Origin: CAVQEG01 sp963711465 | GTDB lineage: Bacteria; Bacteroidota; Ignavibacteria; OLB7 | Assembly (NCBI GenBank): GCA_963711465.1 | Contig: CAVQEG010000001.1 | Coordinates: forward strand, 3,100,001-3,164,000 | Length of the DNA: 64,000 nt | Direction of reading: 5' to 3' | Shown here: positions 40,340-49,005 of the stretch, piece after piece | How the letters are laid out: each line of letters starts with the position of its first letter | Numbering within the stretch: the stretch's first letter is position 1 | Program-made: the position numbers and the translations under genes | The notes under the pieces: model-generated | Database searches by the model: none | The model's input: the letters and a program-made list of their open reading frames with translations, nothing else | What the model was told of the DNA's origin: nothing

Positions 40340-40726
40340 TTACCGTACGTGGTAGACCGTGACGTCGTCGTCGCTCTCGCCGATGCGGATGCGGGTGACG
40401 CCCTCGAGTTCGGCAGGATATCCGTTGAACGTGCTCTGGAGAATTGCCATGGCGACCGGGCCGAGTCCGAAGAATCCCAGGCAGAAGACCATGAGGAACG
40501 TACCGAGCGCCGAGCGCTGATCGTACGTGAGCTCCTCGACCGCCTCGCTGTATTTCCACAACCAGAAGAGGTTGGCGATCGGCACGATCAGCAGCCAGGA
40601 CGTGGGGATCGTGGTGCCGACCATTTCGTTGAGATCGCGCTTGGTCTGCACCATCCAGATCAGCGAGTAGATCCCGAACGTGATGTACGGCAGGAAGAGG
40701 ACGGCAAGCGGATTCCGGTTTCGCAT
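40340..40726 (-). CDS. DUF4234 membrane protein
   Basis: 128 aa from the ATG at 40726 (MRNRNPLAVLFLPYITFGIYSL). The first helix with FLPYITFGIYSLIW is the DUF4234 signature; two to three further helices follow (TSWLLIVPIANLFWLW, LGTFLMVFCLGFFGLGPVAM). The C-terminal tail is short and hydrophilic. Function unknown. The frame to 40765 would add 13 residues. Confidence 0.75.
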   Translation of the reverse strand: MRNRNPLAVLFLPYITFGIYSLIWMVQTKRDLNEMVGTTIPTSWLLIVPIANLFWLWKYSEAVEELTYDQRSALGTFLMVFCLGFFGLGPVAMAILQSTFNGYPAELEGVTRIRIGESDDDVTVYHVR

Positions 40727-40897
40727 CGTGATACTCCATCGTTGCATGAAGAGGATGAGCGGCAATGTAGCGCGCCGCAGCGAAGTTCGCTACGGTACCC
40801 GCATCCGACCGGTTGCGACCGCCGGAGCGTCCACCGCCGGACCTCGCGATTTGGCCCCCTGTTTGCCGTTGCGTAATCTCTTTCGTGGCGGGGGTGT

Positions 40898-40956
40898 CGA
40901 TTCGATGGCGGTGATTGCGGGATTCGATGGTGGCGGGGGGCGATTCGATGGCGGGG
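40898..40956 (+). repeat. Three imperfect copies of a GATTCGATGG box
   Basis: Copies begin at 40899, 40921 and 40942, about 21 bp apart, each followed by a G-rich run. They lie 70-130 bp upstream of the ATP-grasp gene and could be operator sites or a small minisatellite. Confidence 0.4.
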
Positions 40957-41027
40957 GTGCTGCGGGGCGGTTGTTGTTCGGACGGGTTGCTGTCCACACC
41001 TATCACAGAGAATGGAGGTAGTGTCTC

Positions 41028-42248
41028 ATGGCTGGTTGTTTTGCGTTGCTGGGCTGGAGTCTGCAGGTGATCGAGAGTGCACGGAAACTGGGTCGGCCGT
41101 ATGTCGTCGTTTCGTTCCCCGACTTCGAAAGCTATGCACGGGAACATGACATACCCTTCGTTCCGTGGAATTTCAACGAGTGGAGCGATCAGTCGAACTC
41201 CCTGTTGCTCGCAGAACGACTCAGGGAGTACGACGTCGATGTCGCCGTGCCGCTGTTCGAGGAGACGGTCGAATGGGCCGGGGCGCTCAACTCGATCTAC
41301 CGCAACGATCCGCGCGTGCTCAACCGCGCGCTGCTCTTCCGCAACAAGGCCATGATGAAGCGCAAGGCTCTGCTCGGTGGTTTGCGTGTCGGTCTCTTCG
41401 AAGAGGTCTTTACGCGCGAGCAGGTGCAGACATTCCTCAAACGCCTCAACGAGGCGCAGCTGCAGTTGCCGGGAGAGGAGGACTACTGGGTTCACCTGAA
41501 ACCCTTCGCCGCAGCCGGAACCGTCGGCCACAAGCTGATTCGCAGTCAGTCCGACATCATGTTGAAGATCGACGACGACGACTTCCCCTGTCTGATCGAG
41601 AGCCACCTTCCGGGACGCGAATTCTCCTGCGAGGCCTTCATACACGGCGGCGAAGTGAAATTCCTCAACATCACGGAATACGTGCATCTGGGGCACTCGA
41701 ATTTTGCCCCTCCGGGAACCGAGCTGGAGGCAAAGCGGCCGGTAATTAAAAAGGCGGTCGAAAAGCTCGTCAAGACGTTCGGCATCGAATACGGAATGAT
41801 CCATCCCGAGTGGTTCATCGACGCCGACGACGAAATCAGCTTCGGTGAGGTCGCTGCGCGAATTCCCGGCGGACACATCCTGGAGCTTTCCTCCAAGGCG
41901 TTCGACTACGACGCGCTCGCCGCGTTCATCCTCTGTCACGACCCGAAGGCGACGCCCGAGGAGATCGCCGCGGTGCTGCCTTCAGCGCAATACAAGCCGG
42001 AGGATTACTGGGGATGCGTGATGGTCTATCCGGAGGAGGGACAGATCGAGCGGCTGGAAATTCCCGATGAATTGCTCGAGGATCCGTACTACGTCGAGCA
42101 CACGCTCGTGCCGCCGATCAGCCAGCAGAAGGTGCAGGCACGCGAGGGTTTCGGCAACCATTTCGGCACCGTCTTCTTCCGCGGGCCCGACCCCGAACGC
42201 ATGCGCGAGATACTCCTCCACTACGAAGGCGTCGCCTTCTACGTCTAG
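41028..42248 (+). CDS. ATP-grasp enzyme, substrate unknown
   Basis: 406 aa with GGAGG 9-14 nt before the ATG, which supports the start. The N-terminal pre-ATP-grasp region is a Rossmann-like domain (ALLGWSLQVIESARKLGR, DVDVAVPLFEETVEW). The ATP-grasp core follows: VHLKPFAAAGTVGHKL, CLIESHLPGREFSCEAFI, and the metal-binding end FGEVAARIPGGHI. Such enzymes join a carboxylate to an amine or similar through an acyl phosphate. The next gene encodes a 656-aa protein with a possible cysteine-hydrolase site, so the pair may form and cleave or transfer an amide. No closer family is recognised. Confidence 0.8.
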   Translation: MAGCFALLGWSLQVIESARKLGRPYVVVSFPDFESYAREHDIPFVPWNFNEWSDQSNSLLLAERLREYDVDVAVPLFEETVEWAGALNSIYRNDPRVLNRALLFRNKAMMKRKALLGGLRVGLFEEVFTREQVQTFLKRLNEAQLQLPGEEDYWVHLKPFAAAGTVGHKLIRSQSDIMLKIDDDDFPCLIESHLPGREFSCEAFIHGGEVKFLNITEYVHLGHSNFAPPGTELEAKRPVIKKAVEKLVKTFGIEYGMIHPEWFIDADDEISFGEVAARIPGGHILELSSKAFDYDALAAFILCHDPKATPEEIAAVLPSAQYKPEDYWGCVMVYPEEGQIERLEIPDELLEDPYYVEHTLVPPISQQKVQAREGFGNHFGTVFFRGPDPERMREILLHYEGVAFYV

Positions 42249-42287
42249 GACCGGCGCCAGGTCCGAGCATCCCGATTCTGCCCATAT

Positions 42288-42309
42288 CCGCGGCGATTCA
42301 TCGCCGCGG
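42288..42309 (+). other. Hairpin between the ATP-grasp gene and its neighbour
   Basis: Perfect 10-bp inverted repeat with a 2-nt loop (TC), 40 nt after the ATP-grasp stop. No T-run follows, so it may stabilise the mRNA or weaken read-through. The rest of 42249-42558 holds no small gene that I can support. Confidence 0.45.
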
Positions 42310-42558
42310 TCGAGGAAATCGATACGGGAGCGAGCGTCGCTGTGGAAGCAGGGTCACTCCCGAGGCCCTTGTGGCGCGACCGAATCCCGACCGCAGCTTC
42401 CGCCGATCGTTCCTCGTTTCATTGACTCCGGCCTTCCGTTCCGGGGGCGAACGGCGTCCCCGGCTCGGCTGAATCGGAACGCGCGTCAGACGGGTTTCCC
42501 GACTCGGCCGTCGAAGCCCGGAGTGTCCGGCACCGACCTCTCATACACGTATCCGCGA

Positions 42559-44529
42559 ATGCACACGAGTACCGCCGTCCAGCAGCATACACGAAATCGA
42601 TTCGACGACGCTCTCGAGGAGCTTCGCGCGGCGACGATCAAGGAGCCGTTTGCGCAGAAGCTGCTCGGGCAGATCGACGTGCTCGTGCGCTCGCGCGCGG
42701 GAATCGAGTACCTCTACAACCGGATTTCCACTCTGATCGACGCCGGCATCTTCGCGGGAACCGTCTGGGAGGCACCCGATCGGCTCGTGCCCTCCCTCGT
42801 CGGCGGTACGCTCCGCGCGGGACCTCCGACGGCGACAATCGAGGTCGTGAGCGAACTCCGAATGCTGGCGTTTGCCAACGGCGATATCGCCTCGGAGCGA
42901 ATCACCCAGGACAATGCGCGGGATTTCCTGGAAAAAGTGCTGACCGAGAATCTGAGCGTAATCTTCGGCGAACAGACCGAGGAGGGGCGCATCAACCGCG
43001 CGGAGGCGCGTGCGACGGAGATCGCGCGCGAACTGTTCCAGGTGATCCTCGATCATATTCCGCTGGATTCCATCAAGCACCGGCTGGCCGAGGAGGTGGA
43101 GATGATCGCCGCACAGCGTCCGATCTCCACTGGCCGCGTCCGCGAGATCCTTCGACTGATCCGCGAACGCTTCACCCTGAATGATGAGGACGCAGCCGAC
43201 CGACGTCTGGCCGAGTTCCTTCGCGCCGTCGGCGCACCGACCGACGCGATCGCGGAGCATCCCGATCACGCAGGTTATCGCCGCTGGCTGCGGTCGGCCG
43301 ACAGCGCGGCGATCGAACGCGAGGCCCGCCTGCTGGGCGAGAGCATGAACAGCACGGGCGTGGTCTGCGAGCATCACGCCGTGTTCCTGCATGAGGTGAT
43401 CGTCCCGCACCACGTAGTGCTCGCCGATGCCCTCGGACTGGATGCCGCGGGCGCCGCGGAGCTGGCGAAGCATCGCGATTCGGTGCTGGAGCTGGTCGAG
43501 GCCGCGATCTTCCCGTCGACCGCACAGAGCATCTATGGACTCTCGCGGCTGCTCAAGCGTGGTCTGCTCTCGCGGCAGCCGGTCGAAGAGGGTCTCTACC
43601 GACTGATGTCCGCGCGTCTGGATCCGCAGGTCCGGAAGAATATTCTCCGGGGCAGTGATGACGGCCGCGATCTGCCTGCGAAACAGCTGTTGATTGCCGG
43701 AACGATCGGCGTTCTCGGACAGCCGCTCGGGATCGGCCAGGGAATGAACCCGACGTGTCAGGCCGCTCGCGGAATTTCGCTGTGGAGTCAGCACGCGCCG
43801 GGCAAGCTGCTCGCCATGATCATTACCGCGGCGGAAACGAATAACCTCGATTATCACTTCGAGGGGAAGGTCTTGCTGAGCAAGGATCTGCAGCTGGGGC
43901 TTGCAAAGGAACTCGACTACGATCTGGATCCGGTGTCGATCGTCCTCGTACCCCACCTCGACAGGATTTACAACGAGATGATGCGGCGTGCGTCGATCCG
44001 GGGCGAGGATCCGCACAAATTCGTCAACCCCGCCCTGTACGGTCACTGGATTCAAACAGGGTTCTGTTCCGCGTTCAATTACATCACGCAGTCGATTACG
44101 AATTACGGGGAATTCGTACGAACGTTTTACGCGTCGCATCATCCCGACTACAACGGCGGGCACAATCTGATTTATCCGAATCCGGTGGGAATATTCATCA
44201 CCTCCTCCCACGGCGTGCTGCTTGGATTCCACGCGGTGTCGTTGCTTCGCGTCGACCGGGGACCCGGCGGCGCGTACCGGGCATATTTTCTGAATCCGAA
44301 CAACGAGGGGCGGCAGGACTGGGGCCAGGGGATCAAGCCGACGGTATTCGGCAACGGCGAGGTGGCCGGGGAGTCGTCGCTGCCGTTCCACGAGTTTGCC
44401 GCAAGACTCTACGCGTTCCACTACAACGAGCTGAACATTGCCGACCGGGAGGAGATCGATCCGTCCGAGGTAGCGCGCGTGGAACGCCTTGCCCGGGAGA
44501 GTTGGGGAACGGCGTACGTGTGGATGTAG
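42559..44529 (+). CDS. 656-aa protein of unknown family, candidate cysteine hydrolase/transferase
   Basis: I start at the ATG at 42559 (MHTSTAVQQHTRNRFDDALE); the frame reaches 42067 but overlaps the ATP-grasp gene. The first ~350 residues are helical and contain a His cluster (VCEHHAVFLHEVIVPHH). The C-terminal ~270 residues carry G-x-G-M-N-P-T-C-Q-A-A-R with C400 starting a helix, then H558 in LLGFHAVSLL and N579 in YFLNPNNEGRQDWG. The Cys-His-Asn order and the Cys at a helix start are those of papain/transglutaminase-like folds. This is an inference from motif layout; no family match is claimed. It follows the ATP-grasp gene by 310 bp on the same strand. Confidence 0.75.
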   Translation: MHTSTAVQQHTRNRFDDALEELRAATIKEPFAQKLLGQIDVLVRSRAGIEYLYNRISTLIDAGIFAGTVWEAPDRLVPSLVGGTLRAGPPTATIEVVSELRMLAFANGDIASERITQDNARDFLEKVLTENLSVIFGEQTEEGRINRAEARATEIARELFQVILDHIPLDSIKHRLAEEVEMIAAQRPISTGRVREILRLIRERFTLNDEDAADRRLAEFLRAVGAPTDAIAEHPDHAGYRRWLRSADSAAIEREARLLGESMNSTGVVCEHHAVFLHEVIVPHHVVLADALGLDAAGAAELAKHRDSVLELVEAAIFPSTAQSIYGLSRLLKRGLLSRQPVEEGLYRLMSARLDPQVRKNILRGSDDGRDLPAKQLLIAGTIGVLGQPLGIGQGMNPTCQAARGISLWSQHAPGKLLAMIITAAETNNLDYHFEGKVLLSKDLQLGLAKELDYDLDPVSIVLVPHLDRIYNEMMRRASIRGEDPHKFVNPALYGHWIQTGFCSAFNYITQSITNYGEFVRTFYASHHPDYNGGHNLIYPNPVGIFITSSHGVLLGFHAVSLLRVDRGPGGAYRAYFLNPNNEGRQDWGQGIKPTVFGNGEVAGESSLPFHEFAARLYAFHYNELNIADREEIDPSEVARVERLARESWGTAYVWM

Positions 44530-44538
44530 CCGCAGCAG

Positions 44539-45105
44539 TTACGAGGCAGGCAGCCCACGTCCCCACTGCAGCACTTCGACGCGCACCTTCGTGCGCCCGG
44601 TTTCGATGAAGCCGAGGCGTTCGGCGGCGCGGCGCGACAGGTCGAGGACCGTATGTCGGAATCGCGCGATCGCACCGTACGGACCCCGGTCGACCACCCG
44701 CACGTTCACGGCATTTCCATTCCTCAGGTTCGTCACGTGGAGAATCGTGCCGAAGGGGTAGTCGCGGTGGGCGGCGACGAGCTGATTCTGTCGAAACGGA
44801 ATTCCGCTTGCGGTGCGACGTCCGTCGAATTCATCGGCGTAGAAGGTCGCCTCACCGAGGGTCGATTCGAGCGGACCGACGTCGCCTCCCTCGCCGTCCG
44901 GGTGGGGCTGGGGTGCACGGTTACTGCGCAGCACGGCGTAGTGCTCTTCGAGTCTGCGGAGCATGGATCGCGAAACGGTGTCGGCGGCCCCGGCTGCAGC
45001 GGCGGATCGTTCGGGTTGCCGGTGTTCGGCGGACTCATTGCCGCAGGCTCCGCTGCCGAGTGCGAGGGCGATGCAAAGGGTACCGAGGATGTGGCGGTAA
45101 TTCAT
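44539..45105 (-). CDS. rlpA: RlpA-family septal/cell-wall lipoprotein
   Basis: 188 aa with a lipoprotein signal (MNYRHILGTLCIALAL, lipobox L-G-S-G-A-C). The double-psi beta-barrel domain shows the RlpA hallmarks: GEATFYADEFDGRRTASG, HRDYPFGTILHVTNLRNG, and VRVVDRGPYG followed by LDLSRRAAERLGF. Related proteins are lytic transglycosylases acting on denuded septal peptidoglycan. No SPOR domain is present. Convergent with the 656-aa gene, only 9 bp apart. Confidence 0.9.
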   Translation of the reverse strand: MNYRHILGTLCIALALGSGACGNESAEHRQPERSAAAAGAADTVSRSMLRRLEEHYAVLRSNRAPQPHPDGEGGDVGPLESTLGEATFYADEFDGRRTASGIPFRQNQLVAAHRDYPFGTILHVTNLRNGNAVNVRVVDRGPYGAIARFRHTVLDLSRRAAERLGFIETGRTKVRVEVLQWGRGLPAS

Positions 45106-45306
45106 GCTTCCTCCCTGATGGTGGATTCACTGGTGTCGGTGATGGTGAAGGGAGCACGTGCAAGCACCATTCCATCGAATGCAGGCCGAACGGGGGGCTT
45201 GGTCACCGGCCGCAACTGCGTACCTTGGGGGTTTCCCCTTCTCAGCCCTGGTCGCACGGACCAACCCGCGGAAGCGGGGTCCCGTTCATTCATCGTCAGA
45301 CGCATC

Positions 45307-45903
45307 ATGCCACGTCAGCGCAGCCAGCAGCCGAATTCGCGGATCCGGTTCTTCCAGGAATTCGTCAAGAACCCGAAGCAGATAGGAGCGATCATTCCCA
45401 GTTCACGCTTCCTCGAGCGGCGGGTGCTCAGGGCGGCCGGTGTAGCCAGCGCTCGGACGATCGTGGAGCTTGGTTCGGGGACGGGCGGCACGACGCGGGC
45501 GATCCTGCGGGAGATGCGCCCGGACGCGCGGCTGCTGAGCATCGAGATCAATCCGCTGCTCAACGCGATGGTTTCGCATATCAACGACGAGCGACTGATT
45601 GCGCACCTCGGGAGTGCGGACGAACTGGAGGGAATTCTGAACCGGTACGGGCTGGACGCTCCGGAGATCGTCATCTCGGGCATCCCGTTCTCCACGATGG
45701 ATCACCACATCGGTTCGCAGGTACTTCGGGCAATTTCCTCGCAGCTTGCCGAGGACGGCCGGTTCGTCGCCTATCAGTTCCGCGGTCGCGTTGCGACGAT
45801 GTGTCGGCCGTTGCTGGGCTCGGAGGACGTGGAGCTGGAGCTGCGCAACATTCCGCCGATGCGCGTCTACCACTGGCGCAAGGAGGCCGAGAGCGTCGGC
45901 TGA
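45307..45903 (+). CDS. Phospholipid N-methyltransferase-like SAM methyltransferase
   Basis: 198 aa from the ATG at 45307 (MPRQRSQQPNSRIRFFQEFV). The sequence F-x-K-N-P-K-Q-I-G-A-I-I-P-S-S followed by VELGSGTGGTTRAIL (SAM loop) and LLSIEINPLLNAMV resembles PmtA-type and related rRNA-adenine-dimethylase-like enzymes. ISGIPFSTM is the catalytic-loop equivalent. The phosphatidylethanolamine substrate is an inference. The in-frame stretch back to 44653 lies antisense to rlpA and is not coding. Confidence 0.8.
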   Translation: MPRQRSQQPNSRIRFFQEFVKNPKQIGAIIPSSRFLERRVLRAAGVASARTIVELGSGTGGTTRAILREMRPDARLLSIEINPLLNAMVSHINDERLIAHLGSADELEGILNRYGLDAPEIVISGIPFSTMDHHIGSQVLRAISSQLAEDGRFVAYQFRGRVATMCRPLLGSEDVELELRNIPPMRVYHWRKEAESVG

Positions 45904-46176
45904 GACCACCGGATTCGCCGACACGAATTTTACTGACGGCATTCTGCGGATACACGCCGGAGACGGAACGGAGAATCGATGGGTTGCTCTCCGGACTGTA
46001 TGAGGCGCTGCAGATCGGGAAGCGCTGCGCTCTGCAAGTCTTGTGAAGCCGACCGAACGACCGGTGACTCGCGGGGACGGAGGGTACCGCTGCAGTAGAC
46101 GAAACGGAGCGGTCCGGCCTCATCCACCACGCAATTCCGCATCTTCCCGGTTTTCTGTCAACGACCGGGGAATCGC

Positions 46177-46719
46177 ATGCACCGCTACATCGCCCTGCTT
46201 CGCGCGATCAACGTCGGCGGCCACAACGTGAAAATGACGCGGCTTCGGGAGCTCTTCGAGGAGCTTGAATTCGACCATGTGTCCACCTACATCGCCAGCG
46301 GCAACGTGATCTTCGACGCGGATGGCGACGAACGCGGCGTGCTGGAGAATTCGATCGAGCGTCATCTCGCCGACGCGCTCGGCTTCGAGGTGGCGACCTT
46401 TCTGCGTACGCCGGACGAGCTCGCCCCGCTCGGGAACTGGACACCGCCACGTTCACTGATGCCGCCGGAGGACGTTACCGCATTGTCGGTGGCATTTCTC
46501 AAGGAGGCACCGGATGCCGGGGCACGGGAGGCGCTGATGGCGAAGCGTTCCGACATCGATGAGTTTCACGTCGACGGCAGCCACGTCTACTGGCTCTGTC
46601 GGACGCGGGTGAGTCAGTCGAAGTTCTCCGGCGCCATCCTCGAACGCGTTCTCGGCATGCCCGCGACGATCCGGAATGACCGAACGGTTCGGGCATTGGC
46701 CGCCAGGGGGGGAGCATGA
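46177..46719 (+). CDS. DUF1697 protein
   Basis: 180 aa beginning MHRYIALLRAINVGGHNVKM, the DUF1697 signature, with YIASGNVIFDAD and the late VSQSKFSG and RNDRTVRAL. Members are widespread, small and uncharacterised. It is 21 bp upstream of the methyltransferase gene, so they may be co-transcribed. 45904-46176 shows nothing convincing. Confidence 0.88.
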   Translation: MHRYIALLRAINVGGHNVKMTRLRELFEELEFDHVSTYIASGNVIFDADGDERGVLENSIERHLADALGFEVATFLRTPDELAPLGNWTPPRSLMPPEDVTALSVAFLKEAPDAGAREALMAKRSDIDEFHVDGSHVYWLCRTRVSQSKFSGAILERVLGMPATIRNDRTVRALAARGGA

Positions 46720-46740
46720 ATTCACGGGAGCGACACGGCA

Positions 46741-47499
46741 ATGGACGACAACAACGGCTGGTGGAATGAATTCTTTTCGGGCAGTTGGTCAGCGATTCAG
46801 CAGCGGGGGTATCCGAAGGAGCGGACGTGTGCGGAGGTGGATTTCATTGCCGGGGCATTGGAGGTAGCGCCGGGCGATTCGCTGCTTGACATCCCGTGCG
46901 GGATCGGTCGACACGCGATCGAATTCGCCGCGCGTGGATTCGACGTGACGGGTGTCGACTTCAGCGCGCGGGCGCTTGCGAAGGCGGCGGGCGACGCGGC
47001 GGCAGAGGGGGTGAACGTGCAGCTGATGGAAGCGGACATGCGAGAGGTCGAATTCGATCGGACGTTCGACAGCGCCTACTGCTTCTTCGGGAGCTTCGGG
47101 TACTTCGACGACGCGGGGAATCTGCAGATGGCGAGGTCGGTGCGACGGGCTCTGCGCGACGGGGGAAAATTCCTGATCGACACGCATCTGGTCGAAACGC
47201 TGCTACCGAAGTTTCGCCCCCGAGACTGGTACTGGACGGGGGAGGCACCGGAGGAGGGCCGGCTGCTGGAGGAGCGGACGTGGGACGCATCGCGTGGGCG
47301 GGTCGACAGCATCTGGACATTTCTGCGGGGGGAAGAGGTGACGGAATCGAGAACATCGATTCGCGTCTACACATTTCGGGAGGCAGCGGAATTACTATTC
47401 GAAGCGGGATTCGGGGAGGTGCGGGCAATAGAGACGATGACGGCGGAGTCCCTGCGAATCGGCGCCCAGCGCGTTTCCGTTATTGCAAACGCCCAATGA
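46741..47499 (+). CDS. Class I SAM-dependent methyltransferase
   Basis: 252 aa. Motif I LLDIPCGIGRHAIEFAARG, motif II VTGVDFSARAL, acidic loop LMEADMREVEFDRTFD, and SAYCFFGSFGYFDD show a small-molecule or cofactor methyltransferase of the Methyltransf_25 type. The substrate is not predictable. Followed by a long repeat-rich gap. Confidence 0.85.
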   Translation: MDDNNGWWNEFFSGSWSAIQQRGYPKERTCAEVDFIAGALEVAPGDSLLDIPCGIGRHAIEFAARGFDVTGVDFSARALAKAAGDAAAEGVNVQLMEADMREVEFDRTFDSAYCFFGSFGYFDDAGNLQMARSVRRALRDGGKFLIDTHLVETLLPKFRPRDWYWTGEAPEEGRLLEERTWDASRGRVDSIWTFLRGEEVTESRTSIRVYTFREAAELLFEAGFGEVRAIETMTAESLRIGAQRVSVIANAQ

Positions 47500-47662
47500 C
47501 CTCCGACGAAGCCACCGTCCCTCGGCGCAGCACGGCAACGCCCGCGGAGATGAGCTGCCACCGCGCAGAGCGCCACGCCCCGAGGCCTTCAACCGCGCCT
47601 GCTGTCACCGCCCGAACCTCGGCCGCTCCCACAACAAGGCCCGGAGGGCCGCCCTCCCTTAG

Positions 47663-47681
47663 CCCACGGCATCGCCGTGGG
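47663..47681. repeat. REP-like palindrome
   Basis: CCCACGGC/GCCGTGGG with an ATC loop, directly before the poly-C minisatellite. Confidence 0.45.
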
Positions 47682-47690
47682 TATTCGATA

Positions 47691-47889
47691 CCCCCCCCGA
47701 GCGGGTCGCCCCCCCCCCCGAGCGGGTCGCCCCCCCCGAGCGGGTCGCCCCCCCCCCGAGCGGGTCGCCCCCCCCCGAGCGGGTCGCCCCCCCCCGAGCG
47801 GGTCGCCCCCCCGAGCGGGTCGCCCCCCCCGAGCGGGTCGCCCCCCCGAGCGGGTCGCCCCCCCCGAGCGGGTCGCCCCCCCGAGCCCC
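47691..47889. repeat. Poly-C minisatellite, ten full units plus one partial
   Basis: Ten exact GAGCGGGTCG cores (starting at 47699, 47720, 47738, 47758, 47777, 47796, 47813, 47831, 47848 and 47866) are separated by C tracts, giving periods of 17-21 bp. The cores do not vary while the C tracts do, as expected from slippage. Frames through it (proline/serine repeats, for instance within 46896-47909) are artefacts. 47500-48096 contains no gene. Confidence 0.9.
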
Positions 47890-48096
47890 CCACGCAAATG
47901 GATTCATGACGAACGTCAGAGTTCTCACGCCCTTTCGGAGCGACCTTCGCACATGGTCACGCGTCGGTGCGGGAACCGGACGATGGTCAATTAAACCGGC
48001 ACGTTCCGGCGCACCTCGAATCGTGGACCGCGGGCGATCGGTGAGCCGTCGCCGCAGGCGACAGGACCTCAATCCACTTCAACTCGAGAGAAGACC

Positions 48097-48792
48097 GTGA
48101 AGAAGCATTCGATACTCACTTCCGCGTTCACACTCCTCGCCGCCCTCGCCGTCGTCGGATGTGGGCACACCAACAACCTTGCGCGCTACGACATCGCCGG
48201 GAAGACCGCGATGGTGCGTTCGTTCACATCGACGCGGGGATCGGGCGAGGCGCATGTGGCGAATCCCGACAAGGACAATCCCATCACGGGCATCGCCACG
48301 ATCATCGGCAGCGGGATCATCGGCGACCAGGCACAGCGCAAGCTGCAGTCGGCGATTGACGCGGACTCCATCGCGGCGGCCGTTGCCGAGGGTACATGGG
48401 AATCGGCGTCGATGTATCTGGGACTGCATCGGGTGCAGGGCGTCGACGACAACCCCGACTTCATCATCGAGACGGAGCTGCGCGAATTCAAACTGCGGAG
48501 TTCCGAAGCCGGACTCAGTGCCGACGTCTGCGCGCGCTCGCGGGTGATCGACCGGCACACCGGCGGGCTGGTCTGGGAGGATTCGGAGAATCGCACGATC
48601 CGACTCAGTCAGACGGGACCGGCCGTGTTGCTGCCGGATGCGGTTCGTACCGGTGTGGGCGCGTTCAACGCGGCGAAGCTGCTCGACATGAGCGAGTCGG
48701 AGATACGCGACGTCATTCAGCAGGCCGCCGAGCTCGCCGGTCGGGAGATAGGAGAGACGCTTCGGAAGGATGTGGCGGATCTACGGGATTGA
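48097..48792 (+). CDS. Hypothetical lipoprotein
   Basis: 231 aa from a GTG start, with GAGAGAAG a few bases upstream. The signal peptide MKKHSILTSAFTLLAALAVV ends in the lipobox V-V-G-C. The mature part has a glycine-rich turn (ITGIATIIGSGIIGDQAQRK), an extended domain (NPDFIIETELREFKLRSS) and a C-terminal helix. No family is recognised; the layout resembles auxiliary envelope lipoproteins. The basic Lys pair at the start argues for this start. Confidence 0.75.
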   Translation: MKKHSILTSAFTLLAALAVVGCGHTNNLARYDIAGKTAMVRSFTSTRGSGEAHVANPDKDNPITGIATIIGSGIIGDQAQRKLQSAIDADSIAAAVAEGTWESASMYLGLHRVQGVDDNPDFIIETELREFKLRSSEAGLSADVCARSRVIDRHTGGLVWEDSENRTIRLSQTGPAVLLPDAVRTGVGAFNAAKLLDMSESEIRDVIQQAAELAGREIGETLRKDVADLRD

Positions 48793-49005
48793 GGAGGATG
48801 CGGGGGAGCGACTTCGCCGGCGATCGTTGGCGGTTGGTCGGTCGGAGTCCGCGTCGACCGGGGTCCGTTTCGGTCGCAGCAGGACGATGGCGAGGGGGGC
48901 ATGAGAGGCAACCGACTCTTCGCCGTCGCGCCGTTTTGCAACCCGTCGACTACGTCCGCGTAGCGCCACCACTCACGACACCGAATTCTCCGAGGCCCCT
49001 GCATC

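Noticed and set aside
42541..44421. 626-codon open frame on -
   Set aside because: Antisense to the 656-aa gene, which has coherent motifs and the expected codon use.
46896..47909. 337-codon frame with proline/serine repeats
   Set aside because: Out of frame with the methyltransferase and produced by the poly-C minisatellite.
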